The position numbers and the translations under genes are program-made. Shown here piece by piece: positions 53,938-62,929 of a DNA stretch of 64,000 bases. The number at the start of each line of letters is the position of its first letter. The stretch's first letter is position 1. Below the pieces are notes generated by a model that worked only from the letters and a program-made list of their open reading frames with translations, was not told the origin of the DNA and made no database searches. Source of the stretch: Halomonas sp. (GTDB taxonomy: Bacteria > Pseudomonadota > Gammaproteobacteria > Pseudomonadales > Halomonadaceae); NCBI RefSeq assembly GCF_020832045.1, contig NZ_JAFIFK010000032.1, positions 38,600 through 102,599 on the forward strand. Direction: 5' to 3'.

Positions 53938-55188
53938 TCAAATTTTAAACCCCTTCTTAATAACTTTTTCCGAGCTCGGGTCTTTATACAAAGCTAAGCG
54001 TATGCACATAAGATATCTAGGATCGCGAATTGAATACGAATTACTTGAAGCGTGGCGCTTTAACAATGGCGACACGCCTGAAGAAAGTTCACTTAATATA
54101 GAACCGATGCCCATATTAGTGGCTGGCACGGTAGAAGGGAAAATAGAGCGCACCATATAATCAATGTGATTTGAATCAAAATTATGCTTGCTTATACTCC
54201 CAATGCAAAAAATAACCTGATTCCTTCTGGCAACAGCAGTTGCTCTGCTATTTAAATGCCCTTCTATAACTTGGTAGCTTTTACGCAGACCGGTTTTTAA
54301 CCATGCTACATCAGCCTGTTCCAAGAGCGAATCGTCATAGTGCCAATCATTATCCTCAATCTCATAGGCAAGATATTCACAGTACTCATGAACTCTTTGA
54401 GCTATGCCCAGGGTGACCTTCATGACATAATCTGCCAGCCCTAAAACTTGAGAATCACTTAAACTCACCTGGAGAAGAGAAAATCCTTTTCTTACAATTT
54501 GTTCCACTTGAAAAGAATCAAGATTATTCACCTTATCAACTTCTTGGATTCTATTTGCGACAGACTCCGAGTTCTTGGTTTTAGAAAAATATTCCAGCAC
54601 ATTAGCTGGTGTCCCAACAATAAGAAAATTAACTTCACATTCTGCATACCTATTATCATCTAGAAGAATTATAATATCCGCCAACTCGTTCATAAGTGAC
54701 GGGTTATCAAATATAGTCTCTAGATTATCCAGAACGACAATCTTTCTCCCAGGCCTTGCTTCATTAAAAAGTTTAAATGCTTTTAAAAGCGGCTCATCTT
54801 GAGCAATGCTGTAATCTGAAGTATGGCTCAACCCACCTTTGGCAACATAGGCACTAATCTCAGCCGCCTTTTCCTCGCTAAACCCCAACTTACTAACGGT
54901 ACCTGGCTCGATCAAACAGTAGCAAATCTCTTGCGTAATTGACTGAAGTCTGGAAGCGTTACCACAATTTGCAATAACGTACGGAATAGAGCGATCGCTT
55001 AAAACTTTCTTATACAACCAAGACTTGCCATTACCACTATCCCCAAAGAGCAAAGAGTGAGAATTCCTCTTTAAGGACCTCGCTAATTTCTTTTCTAAAC
55101 CAGGACGTCCCACATACATTTCAGAGTTGACATCACTCTGCCGTGGCGTAAAGATTTTTGTTATTTCTGGTCTTTTTCTAATAAACAT
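53938..55188 (-). CDS. P-loop (AAA/ORC-like) ATPase of unknown function (cargo)
   Basis: Walker A FGDSGNGKSWL, Walker B RKIVVLDNLE, sensor-like FLIVGTPANV; AT-rich. Confidence 0.85.
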   Translation of the reverse strand: MFIRKRPEITKIFTPRQSDVNSEMYVGRPGLEKKLARSLKRNSHSLLFGDSGNGKSWLYKKVLSDRSIPYVIANCGNASRLQSITQEICYCLIEPGTVSKLGFSEEKAAEISAYVAKGGLSHTSDYSIAQDEPLLKAFKLFNEARPGRKIVVLDNLETIFDNPSLMNELADIIILLDDNRYAECEVNFLIVGTPANVLEYFSKTKNSESVANRIQEVDKVNNLDSFQVEQIVRKGFSLLQVSLSDSQVLGLADYVMKVTLGIAQRVHEYCEYLAYEIEDNDWHYDDSLLEQADVAWLKTGLRKSYQVIEGHLNSRATAVARRNQVIFCIGSISKHNFDSNHIDYMVRSIFPSTVPATNMGIGSILSELSSGVSPLLKRHASSNSYSIRDPRYLMCIRLALYKDPSSEKVIKKGFKI

Positions 55189-55238
55189 TCGCAGACCTTT
55201 TAAATAAATAGTAGTTAAGAAAACTTCGAGAATATAGT

Positions 55239-55937
55239 TTAAGAAATCCGTCCTATCCTGACCTCACACCGCCCCAGGATCTCCACCTCGCGCATCTGCT
55301 CGGGCTTGATCATCTCGGGCTGGTAGTGCTCGTTATCGCTGATCAGGTAGAGCGCCCCACCAGCCAGGCGCTGCACGCGCTTGATGCGCCGCTCACCGCT
55401 CACCGTCAGCAAAAACACCCCCTCCTGTCGGATATCCCGGCTGGCCAGGTTGACTAGCACCCAATCCCCATCGGCAAGGGTGGTTTCCATGGAATCTCCG
55501 CGCACCTTGATACCGGCAACCTGGGTCGGTTCGATGCCCATGGCCGCCAGCTGCGCCTCGGGGAAATAGATATGCCCCTCGATTCGCTCGCCCTCGAGGT
55601 CCCGGCCTGCACCGGCGGCTCCCTCTACGTCATAGAGCCTCACTTCGGCGAGGCCAGGGGCAGGGACAGCGGTTGGGGTCAACGAAGGCACACCATGACG
55701 TTCATGAGCAGCAGACTTACTGTTTGCCATGGTTGCCGAATGTGAACCTGTAATGAGGTATTGGGTGTCGATCCCCGCCGCAGCAATAGCGGCTAGATAG
55801 CCTGAATCTGGCTTTCGAACGTCTTTTTCATAGTTGATCTGGGAGGTTTTCCCCACTCCACCAATAGTGGCCAGGGCGGTCTGACTCATCGCCAGACGTT
55901 CACGTTCTTGTTTCAGCCGCTCACCAAAGGTAGTCAA
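55239..55937 (-). CDS. S24/LexA-type phage repressor (HTH + peptidase), probable TTG start
   Basis: TTFGERLKQERERLAMSQTALATIGGVGKTSQINYEKDVRKPD; KVRGDSMETTLADGDWVLVN; ERRIKRVQR. Confidence 0.9.
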   Translation of the reverse strand: MTTFGERLKQERERLAMSQTALATIGGVGKTSQINYEKDVRKPDSGYLAAIAAAGIDTQYLITGSHSATMANSKSAAHERHGVPSLTPTAVPAPGLAEVRLYDVEGAAGAGRDLEGERIEGHIYFPEAQLAAMGIEPTQVAGIKVRGDSMETTLADGDWVLVNLASRDIRQEGVFLLTVSGERRIKRVQRLAGGALYLISDNEHYQPEMIKPEQMREVEILGRCEVRIGRIS

Positions 55938-55959
55938 AGTTGAACCTTCCCATTGACAA

Positions 55960-55977
55960 GGTCCACGTACGTGGACC
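55960..55977. promoter_or_regulatory. Perfect 18-bp palindrome GGTCCACGTACGTGGACC just after a TTGACA -35-like hexamer
   Basis: Direct reading, in the divergent repressor/early-gene intergenic region. Confidence 0.75.
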
Positions 55978-56018
55978 ATCATTCACTTATCCCACACGAA
56001 CCCACACAGGTTAACACA

Positions 56019-56255
56019 ATGCCCCTAACCCGTGAGCAGGCCCGCGAGGCGCTCGATAAACGCGGCATCACCATCGCCGAGTTCTGCCGCGCACATGACC
56101 TCAACGCCAATCTCGTCAGTGATCTGCTGGCCGGACGCAAGAAGGGCCGTCGCGGCGAGGCGCACCGTGCCGCCGTACTGCTCGGCATCAAGGATGGTGT
56201 GATCGACGACGTCGAAGACTTCCCCCCCAAACCCAAGCCCGAAGGGCAAGGCTGA
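56019..56255 (+). CDS. Early DNA-binding protein (Cox-like position)
   Basis: HTH-like REQAREALDKRGITIAEFCRAHDLNANLVSDLLAGRKKG. Confidence 0.7.
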   Translation: MPLTREQAREALDKRGITIAEFCRAHDLNANLVSDLLAGRKKGRRGEAHRAAVLLGIKDGVIDDVEDFPPKPKPEGQG

Positions 56256-56286
56256 GTTTCCTGACCGCTGCAGAAGGACATTTGCC

Positions 56287-56490
56287 ATGTACCAGGACCC
56301 CAAACGCGTTCGAACCAAGAAAACCGTCTACCTCGACGAGTACGAGGACGGGGTGATCGTCGCCCTCTCCAACTACCTGGGCGTGCCCAAGGCCGAGGTC
56401 ATGCGCGAAATGATGATGAAGGAAGCGCGTGAAGTGCTCGGCGTCGATCTCGCTGGCCTCACGCACAGCATCACCGATCGAGCCGGCTGA
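56287..56490 (+). CDS. Small RHH-like protein
   Basis: RTKKTVYLDEYEDGVIVALSNYLGVPKAEVMREMMMKEA. Confidence 0.55.
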   Translation: MYQDPKRVRTKKTVYLDEYEDGVIVALSNYLGVPKAEVMREMMMKEAREVLGVDLAGLTHSITDRAG

Positions 56491-56527
56491 ACGGAGCCCC
56501 TACATCCACCGTGCATTCGAGGTGCTC

Positions 56528-56716
56528 ATGCCGGAACAACCCATGGAGCTCGATCAGGAGATGAAAGCGGTGCTCGATGCCGTTTGCCAACAGCAGGGGC
56601 TGGAAACCCGCGAACAGGCTGCCGAGTGGCTGCTGCGCCGGCGTATTCGTCGCGGCGCCCAGGGCCTGACCGGGCGTGGCAGAGCCCTCTACGAAGTGAA
56701 ACGAGGAAACCAGTGA
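56528..56716 (+). CDS. Small hypothetical early protein
   Basis: Tight gene spacing. Confidence 0.5.
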   Translation: MPEQPMELDQEMKAVLDAVCQQQGLETREQAAEWLLRRRIRRGAQGLTGRGRALYEVKRGNQ

Positions 56717-56961
56717 CGCATTCACGACGCCTCTCTTGCCCCCACTGCGGTAGCTCGCTGCGCATCCGTAACTCGGTGGGCATTACGCCGGTGTACCGCG
56801 AGGCCTGGGTGCATTGCAGTAACGAGGTGGAGTGCGGCTTTCGCGCCAAGATGGGCATGGAGCTGATCCACACCACCTGCCCCAGTGCCCAGCCGAATCC
56901 GGAAGTACAGCTGCCGCCCGCCCCTTCCCTGCTGGCCCAGCTGATGAACGAAGCGAACTGA
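56713..56961 (+). CDS. ogr: Ogr/Delta-like zinc-finger activator of late transcription (GTG start)
   Basis: CPHCGSSLRIRNSVGITPVYREAWVHCSNEVECG. Confidence 0.85.
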   Translation: MTHSRRLSCPHCGSSLRIRNSVGITPVYREAWVHCSNEVECGFRAKMGMELIHTTCPSAQPNPEVQLPPAPSLLAQLMNEAN

Positions 56962-56992
56962 TAACACGAAACAGGTACGCAGGAGCAGAGCC

Positions 56993-57403
56993 ATGACCAA
57001 GATCACCCCCATTACCGCCGCCACGAAGCCGCGCGCTCGGGTTCCCCAGTTGGATACCCAGAATATCGCGATCACCTGGATGTTTCGCTACGGCTACCAG
57101 CTCGATCGTGTGACGGCCCTCGAGGAGCTCACCCATTACCTCATGAGCGAACTGGACCTTTCCGAGCGTGCCGCCGAGATCCAAGCCATCCAGGCCTACG
57201 CCGAAACCAGCGGCGCCGGCCAACTGGCCCACATCGATGTGGATGCCACCACGGCCCACGTGGTGGTGATGCGCACCATGGGGGGCCGCGCCGTGGTCTT
57301 CACCACTGAAGACCTGCTGCATGTGCTAGGCCGCGCCCGCGACGAGGGTAAGGCACGTGTGGTGAACAGCTCCACCCGCACGCCAATCGTCATTCAGCAG
57401 TAA
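56993..57403 (+). CDS. Hypothetical early phage protein
   Basis: Conserved-looking ORF in early operon. Confidence 0.6.
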   Translation: MTKITPITAATKPRARVPQLDTQNIAITWMFRYGYQLDRVTALEELTHYLMSELDLSERAAEIQAIQAYAETSGAGQLAHIDVDATTAHVVVMRTMGGRAVVFTTEDLLHVLGRARDEGKARVVNSSTRTPIVIQQ

Positions 57404-57438
57404 CCCCTCTCTCCACCTCATGGCATAGGAGGCTCAGC

Positions 57439-60108
57439 GTGAATTCATCGCTGCGCCAGGACATCCTCGCGCGTTTGGTGCGCGACTTCGAAGCCCAGGA
57501 ACGTGGCCCGTACCTGCAAAAGGTGCGTTGCCCCAGCTGTGGCAAGCGCGAGGCGTACATCGCCTCCGAGTCGCCGTGGATGCTCAAGTGCGGCCGTGAG
57601 AACCACTGCGGCGAGCAGCTCCACGTGAAGAGTCTGTTCCCAGAGCTGTTCGAATCGTGGAGCGAGCGGTATTCACCGAAGCCACACGAGAAGCCGGCCA
57701 GTGCCACGCCGGTGGCAGACGGTTACCTGCGCGACGGCCGCGGCTTCGAGCTCGAGCGCATCCAGGGCTGGTACACCCAGGAGAGCTACTGGCGGCAGGA
57801 CGTGGGCGGTACAGCTACTGTGCGCTTCGCCCTGCCCGGCGGCGCCTACTGGGAGCGCCTGCTCGACAAGCCCGAACGTTTCGGCAAGCAGAAGGCGAAC
57901 TTCGTCGGCCGCTACAAGGGGCAGTGGTGGTGCCCGCCGGCACTCTCCCTTGATGACCTGGTCGATGCCGGCGAGGTGTGGATCGTCGAGGGCATCTTCG
58001 ACGCCATCGCGCTCTATCACCACGGCATCGCTGCCGTCTCGGCCATGAGTTGCGGTAACTATCCCGAAAATGCTCTCGAGCAGCTGAGCGACGCCGCACA
58101 CAAGGGCGGTACCTGCCGCCCCACCCTGGTATGGGCGCTGGACGGCAACCGCGCCGGGCAGAACGCCACCGAGAAGCACGTGAAGCGCGCCCGGGCTTCC
58201 GGCTGGGAGTGCAAGGCAGCGCAGATCCCCGGCGGCGGCAAGCACGACTGGAACGACTGCCACCAGCGCGGCGAGCTCACCGAGAAGCACCTCGAGACCT
58301 ACCGCTATCACGGCGACCTACTGATGGCTCCTTCGGCCATGGCCAAGGCGCTGATCGTCTACCGGCGCACCGAGCGCCGCGAGTGCTGGTTCGAGTTCAA
58401 GCGGCAGCTGTGGTGGTGGAAGCTGGACGTCGATGCGTACGACCGCGCCGTGCGGGCCGAGGGCGCCGACGGTGGCGACCAGATGCAGATAGACCCGGCC
58501 ATCCGCGATGCCGCCCTCGAGCAGGCCGGCAGCGTGAAGCGCATCTGCACCTGTTACCCCACAGCGCTCTACTACCAGGCGAACAGCGTCACCGATGAGA
58601 GCTGGTACTACTACCGCGTCGAGTTCCCCGACGGTCGCCCACCGGTAAAGAACACCTTTTCGGGCGGCCAGCTGGCCAGTGCCAGCGAATACAAGAAGCG
58701 CCTGCTGGGCGTGGCCCCCGGCGCGGTGTGGACCGGGACCAGCCAGCAGTTGGATACCCTGCTGCAGGATCAAATCGGCAACATCAAGACAGTCGAGACC
58801 ATCGATTTCATCGGCTACAGCAAGGAGCACGGCGCCTACGTGTTCGGCGACCTGGCCGTGGCCGGCGGCAAGCTTCACAAGATTAACAGCGAGGACTTTT
58901 TCGAGCTGGGGCCGCGCAAACAGCTCAAGACCCTGAGCCAGTCCGTGACCCTGCATATCAACGCCGATCGCAAGCAATACCGCACCGACTGGACCGGCCA
59001 GCTATACGGCGCTTTCGGCCTGCGCGGCGTGGTGGCCACCGCCTATTGGCTGGGCAGCCTGCTCGCCGAGCAGATCCGTAGCGAGATGGGCAGCTTCCCG
59101 TTCCTGGAGATCGTCGGCGAAGCCGGCGCGGGCAAGTCGACGCTGATCGAGTTCCTCTGGAAGCTGGTGGGCCGGCGCGACTACGAGGGTTTCGACCCTT
59201 CCAAGGCCACCATGCCGGCGCGCTCGCGCAACTTCGCCCAGGTCTCCAACCTGCCGGTGGTGCTGATCGAATCCGACCGCGAGCAGGAAGGCGGCACCAA
59301 GCAAAAGCAGTTCGACTGGGACGAACTCAAGACCGCTTTCAACGGCCGCTCGATCCGCGCCCGGGGCGTGAAGAACAGCGGTAACGACACCTACGAGCCA
59401 CCCTTCCGCGGCTCCATCGTCATCAGCCAGAACGCCCCGGTGCAGGCCGGCGAGGCGATCCAGACCCGGATCTGCCACCTGATGTTCACCCGCGAGGGCC
59501 AGAACCGCCAGACCAAGGAACTGGCCGAGGCCTTGGAAAAGACCGAGCTCGAGCACGTCAGCCAGTTCGCCCTGGACGTGGCTCAGCGGGAAGCCGCCCT
59601 GCTCGAACTGATCACCAGGAACGCCCGCGCCTACGCCAACCGCCTGGCCGAAGACCCCGATATCAAGGTGCTGCGTATTGCCAAGTGCCACGGCCAGCTG
59701 ATGGCGCTGCTCGACTGCCTCGGCCCCGAGGGGCTCGGCCTGTACGACGCCCAGGTGATCGAGATGGCCGCCGGCTACGTGCACCAGATGGCCCGCGAAC
59801 GCCAGCAGGCGATCAACGCCGACCCCCCGCTCGTGCAGGACTTCTGGGAAGCCTACGACTACCTCGAAGGCCTCTCCGAAGAGCCGCTGCTCAACCACTA
59901 CGGCAAGGGTGCCGCCCAGGTAGCCATCAACCTCAAGGACTTCGAGCGCCGCTGCGCCGACTACAAGCTGCGCGTGCCCGAGATGCGCGAGCTGAAGCGC
60001 TACCTGCGGTCCAGCAAGACCCGCAAGTTCATCGACGCCAACCGCACCGTTCGCAGCCAGATCCGCCTGGGCAACGCCAGCGTGAAGTGCTGGGTTTTTC
60101 AAGCCTAA
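57439..60108 (+). CDS. Primase-helicase replication protein (Zn-finger, TOPRIM, SF3-like P-loop)
   Basis: CPSCGKREAYIASESPWMLKCGRENHCG; VWIVEGIFDAIALYHHGIAAVSAMSCGNYPE...VWALDGNRAG; GEAGAGKSTLIEFLW. Confidence 0.88.
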   Translation: MNSSLRQDILARLVRDFEAQERGPYLQKVRCPSCGKREAYIASESPWMLKCGRENHCGEQLHVKSLFPELFESWSERYSPKPHEKPASATPVADGYLRDGRGFELERIQGWYTQESYWRQDVGGTATVRFALPGGAYWERLLDKPERFGKQKANFVGRYKGQWWCPPALSLDDLVDAGEVWIVEGIFDAIALYHHGIAAVSAMSCGNYPENALEQLSDAAHKGGTCRPTLVWALDGNRAGQNATEKHVKRARASGWECKAAQIPGGGKHDWNDCHQRGELTEKHLETYRYHGDLLMAPSAMAKALIVYRRTERRECWFEFKRQLWWWKLDVDAYDRAVRAEGADGGDQMQIDPAIRDAALEQAGSVKRICTCYPTALYYQANSVTDESWYYYRVEFPDGRPPVKNTFSGGQLASASEYKKRLLGVAPGAVWTGTSQQLDTLLQDQIGNIKTVETIDFIGYSKEHGAYVFGDLAVAGGKLHKINSEDFFELGPRKQLKTLSQSVTLHINADRKQYRTDWTGQLYGAFGLRGVVATAYWLGSLLAEQIRSEMGSFPFLEIVGEAGAGKSTLIEFLWKLVGRRDYEGFDPSKATMPARSRNFAQVSNLPVVLIESDREQEGGTKQKQFDWDELKTAFNGRSIRARGVKNSGNDTYEPPFRGSIVISQNAPVQAGEAIQTRICHLMFTREGQNRQTKELAEALEKTELEHVSQFALDVAQREAALLELITRNARAYANRLAEDPDIKVLRIAKCHGQLMALLDCLGPEGLGLYDAQVIEMAAGYVHQMARERQQAINADPPLVQDFWEAYDYLEGLSEEPLLNHYGKGAAQVAINLKDFERRCADYKLRVPEMRELKRYLRSSKTRKFIDANRTVRSQIRLGNASVKCWVFQA

Positions 60109-60135
60109 GACCAGGGCCTGACGGGAGACGACGCC

Positions 60136-60459
60136 ATGAGCCACCGCACCTACACCCTCGACCAAGCCGCCGGCCTGCTCAACCTCGGCCGCAACACCCT
60201 GGCCCGCCGCCTGCGCGAGGTCGGCGTGCTCGGCGCCGACAACCTGCCGGCCGGCCCCTACCGAGGCCGAGTTCATCTGGTGATCGTCGCCACCGGCACC
60301 TACAGGCATCCCATTGCCGGCTGGACCCATTACGGCCGCACCGAATTCACCGACGCCGGGCTCGACCACATCGCCCAAAAGCTCGGCATCGAACTCGCCC
60401 GCCTGCCGCACCCAAGCAGCCGGCAGGCAGCACCACAACCGCAGCACGCAAGGAGCTGA
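60136..60459 (+). CDS. KilAC-domain antirepressor-like protein
   Basis: YTLDQAAGLLNLGRNTLARRLREVGVL...THYGRTEFTDAGLDHIAQKLG. Confidence 0.75.
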   Translation: MSHRTYTLDQAAGLLNLGRNTLARRLREVGVLGADNLPAGPYRGRVHLVIVATGTYRHPIAGWTHYGRTEFTDAGLDHIAQKLGIELARLPHPSSRQAAPQPQHARS

Positions 60460-60461
60460 CA

Positions 60462-60668
60462 ATGTCACGCAAACACCAACCCACGCCCCGGGGGATTCTG
60501 CAGGACGCCGGCGAGCTGGCCGTCGCCAGCGATCGCACCGGCAGTACCCGGCACCGCTACGCCATGGTCGTGTCGTTCACCACTGAGGCCGAGCTACGCC
60601 AAGCCCTCAAGTCGCGCCGATGCGTTTACCGCGACAGCCAAGCCATTCAGGAGGCCCGACATGGCTGA
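60462..60668 (+). CDS. Small hypothetical phage protein
   Basis: Overlaps the following gene (ATG 60661). Confidence 0.55.
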   Translation: MSRKHQPTPRGILQDAGELAVASDRTGSTRHRYAMVVSFTTEAELRQALKSRRCVYRDSQAIQEARHG

Positions 60669-60879
60669 TAACGCTGACATCGCAACCGAGCTGATGGAAA
60701 ACCGCCTGGCGGCAGCGCTGGCCAGCCGCCAGTCAACTTACCACCAGGTGGTAATCGATTCGGAGTGCGAGGACTGCGGCTTCGAGATTCCTGCGGCACG
60801 TCGCCAGGCCGCGCCCTGGGCGACGACGTGCATCGACTGTCAGAGCATTCGCGAACAGCGTGCCGCTCAACGGCGCTGA
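60661..60879 (+). CDS. TraR/DksA-type zinc-finger protein
   Basis: CEDCGFEIPAARRQAAPWATTCIDCQSIREQ. Confidence 0.9.
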   Translation: MADNADIATELMENRLAAALASRQSTYHQVVIDSECEDCGFEIPAARRQAAPWATTCIDCQSIREQRAAQRR

Positions 60880-60892
60880 CCAGGGCAGGAAC

Positions 60893-61051
60893 ATGAACAA
60901 GAACAAGACCTATGACGAACTCTGTGACGAGATCCTGCAGCTGCGAGAGCAGCTGCAAGCGGCGCAGAAGAACGCGACAACCCTTACGGCTCGCGTCCAG
61001 TACCTGGAGGCTCGACTGACGAAAGCGGGCATGGATGAGGAGAAAAAGTGA
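60893..61051 (+). CDS. Small coiled-coil protein
   Basis: ATGA-coupled to next gene. Confidence 0.5.
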   Translation: MNKNKTYDELCDEILQLREQLQAAQKNATTLTARVQYLEARLTKAGMDEEKK

Positions 61052-61287
61052 TTCAACAGCAACCGAAAGGCGGGCGCCTCGCCCGCCAGGCGGCAATGCT
61101 CTGTCAGGATCCGGTATTCCGGCTTTACCTCGACCGTCGCCGCCGGCACAAGCATGCCCTCACCGAGAGCCAACTGCCCGACGGTACCCACAACCAGAAC
61201 GACGCCAGGGAGTGGCTATGCCAGGCCTGCGGCATCGAGAGCCGGGCCGAGCTGGGACCACAACTCCCAAGCTGCCGCTATCTTTGA
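61048..61287 (+). CDS. Hypothetical early phage protein
   Basis: Overlap with preceding stop. Confidence 0.5.
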   Translation: MIQQQPKGGRLARQAAMLCQDPVFRLYLDRRRRHKHALTESQLPDGTHNQNDAREWLCQACGIESRAELGPQLPSCRYL

Positions 61288-61479
61288 GGGCATTCGTCAA
61301 CGCTTCATCAGCTGGCGATTACGAACCCAACCTACCACTCTAACCCACTGATTTTACAGCCGCCCACCTCGGGGCGGCTCGCTGAAATGGATGATAACGG
61401 TATAAGATTCACTCAACGTGGCGCTTCGTGTTTCTCCGTGTAAACTGTATGCCTTTACAGCTTCCAGGGGAGGCCTACC

Positions 61480-62646
61480 ATGGCAGAGGGCGTCGAGGTG
61501 CGCGGCAATACCGTGCGCGTATATTTCCGCTGGGAGGGCGAGCTATGCCGCGAAAAACTGCCAGGCAAGGCGACGGAACGGAATATCGAGCATGCCAAGC
61601 GCATGGCGACGATCATCAACTATGAGATCGATACCGGCACCTTCGATTATGCCCGGCACTTCCCCCAATCCGCACGCCTGCAAGAAAGTCGATTCGGCTA
61701 CTACCTGGACCTTTGGTTGGCGATCAAGAAGAACGAGCTGGCTTTCTCGAGCTACCGTGGCATTGCCTCGAAAGCCGAAACCCACGTGCGGCCGCGCTGG
61801 GGCAATGCACTCGCCGATAAAATCGATCACATCGAGCTGCAGGACTGGATTCAGAAGGATCTGGCAAGCCAACTGGCTAATAAGACGATCAAGGAGATCG
61901 TCAGCATCATGCGGCAAACCTTCAGGCTCTACTCGACCCGAAACAAGCACATCTTCGATCCGACGCTTGGGATCAACATTCGCCTACCCGACGACGATGA
62001 CCCTGATCCGTTCTCCAGGGAAGAGATCAGCCAGATCCTCAGCACACCAACCAAACGTGTGCAGGAGCTCAATCTGATCAGGTTTTCCCTCTACGATGGC
62101 CCGAGGATCTCCGAGACTCAGGCATTGGCCTGGGAGGATGTGCTCGACGTGGAGCGTGGCATCATTCGCTATCGGCGAGCAGTGGTGCGTGGTCGCTTCA
62201 AGGTAACGAAGACCAAGCGATCGAACCGAGTGCATCACCTTCTCAAGCCGGCGAGAGAGGCGCTCCAGGAACAGTACGCCATGACCGGTAAGCTGCCTGC
62301 GCATGAATACGAGATCGTCGATCGGGACAACCGAACAGTACGGAAGGAAAAGCTGCGCCTGGTGTTTTTGAATTCGCTGTCAGGCAAGCCGTTCTATGAG
62401 AATGCGATACGCGAACGCTTCTGGAGAACGCACTTGGAAAAGGCAGGCGTACGATACCGCGGCCCCAACCAGTGCCGTCACACGTTCATCAGCCAAATGC
62501 TTTCCCTGGGCGTGGTGCCGCTGCACTGGATATCGAACCACGTCGGCCACTCCAGTATCACCATGATTCAGCGGCGCTACGGCAAATGGATTCATGCCGA
62601 TGGCCAGGACGTTCCCGCCATGATCGAGAAGCTTCTCGATCTATAA
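61480..62646 (+). CDS. int: Tyrosine recombinase/integrase
   Basis: LIRFSLYDGPRISETQALAWEDVLD ... CRHTFISQMLSLGVVPLHWISNHVGHSSITMIQRRYGKW. Confidence 0.95.
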   Translation: MAEGVEVRGNTVRVYFRWEGELCREKLPGKATERNIEHAKRMATIINYEIDTGTFDYARHFPQSARLQESRFGYYLDLWLAIKKNELAFSSYRGIASKAETHVRPRWGNALADKIDHIELQDWIQKDLASQLANKTIKEIVSIMRQTFRLYSTRNKHIFDPTLGINIRLPDDDDPDPFSREEISQILSTPTKRVQELNLIRFSLYDGPRISETQALAWEDVLDVERGIIRYRRAVVRGRFKVTKTKRSNRVHHLLKPAREALQEQYAMTGKLPAHEYEIVDRDNRTVRKEKLRLVFLNSLSGKPFYENAIRERFWRTHLEKAGVRYRGPNQCRHTFISQMLSLGVVPLHWISNHVGHSSITMIQRRYGKWIHADGQDVPAMIEKLLDL

Positions 62647-62698
62647 GCATTCCCAGATTTATTCCCAAAATCGTTCCCAAGGCCCTAAAACGACAAAG

Positions 62699-62729
62699 GC
62701 GAATCAACATAAATTGTTGATTCGCCTCT
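62699..62729. terminator. Phage-supplied bidirectional terminator (AGGCGAATCAACA..TGTTGATTCGCCT type)
   Basis: Long perfect hairpin between int and the tRNA 3' end. Confidence 0.75.
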
Positions 62730-62734
62730 GAAAT

Positions 62735-62761
62735 TCTGTGGCGGAGAGGGAGGGATTCGAA
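62735..62761. repeat. attR, 27-bp direct repeat
   Basis: Identical to 25380-25406; covers tRNA-Ser 3' end. Confidence 0.92.
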
Positions 62762-62826
62762 CCCTCGAAGCCTTTCGACTTACACACTTTCCAGGCGTGC
62801 TCCTTCGACCACTCGGACACCTCTCC
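62739..62826 (-). tRNA. tRNA-Ser(GGA), CCA encoded
   Basis: GGAGAGGTGTCCGAGTGGTCGAAGGAGCACGCCTGGAAAGTG...GGTTCGAATCCCTCCCTCTCCGCCA. Confidence 0.96.
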
Positions 62827-62929
62827 ACATTGCGGTTCTTTCACCGGGGCAGCGCCCTTGTGCGTCAGAACGGCGCAAAGTCTAACGGCTTAAGTGCGCG
62901 TTTGCAAGCCGGTTTTCGGCGTCACCACT

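Larger units (their letters stand above)
25380..62761. mobile_element. P2-type prophage integrated into tRNA-Ser(GGA)
   Basis: 27-bp direct repeats at both ends, integrase beside tRNA, full P2-like virion gene order. Confidence 0.93.

Noticed and set aside
59002-60468. 488-aa minus-strand ORF antisense to the primase-helicase
   Set aside because: Low-complexity composition typical of antisense reading in high-GC genes; the plus frame has TOPRIM and Walker motifs.
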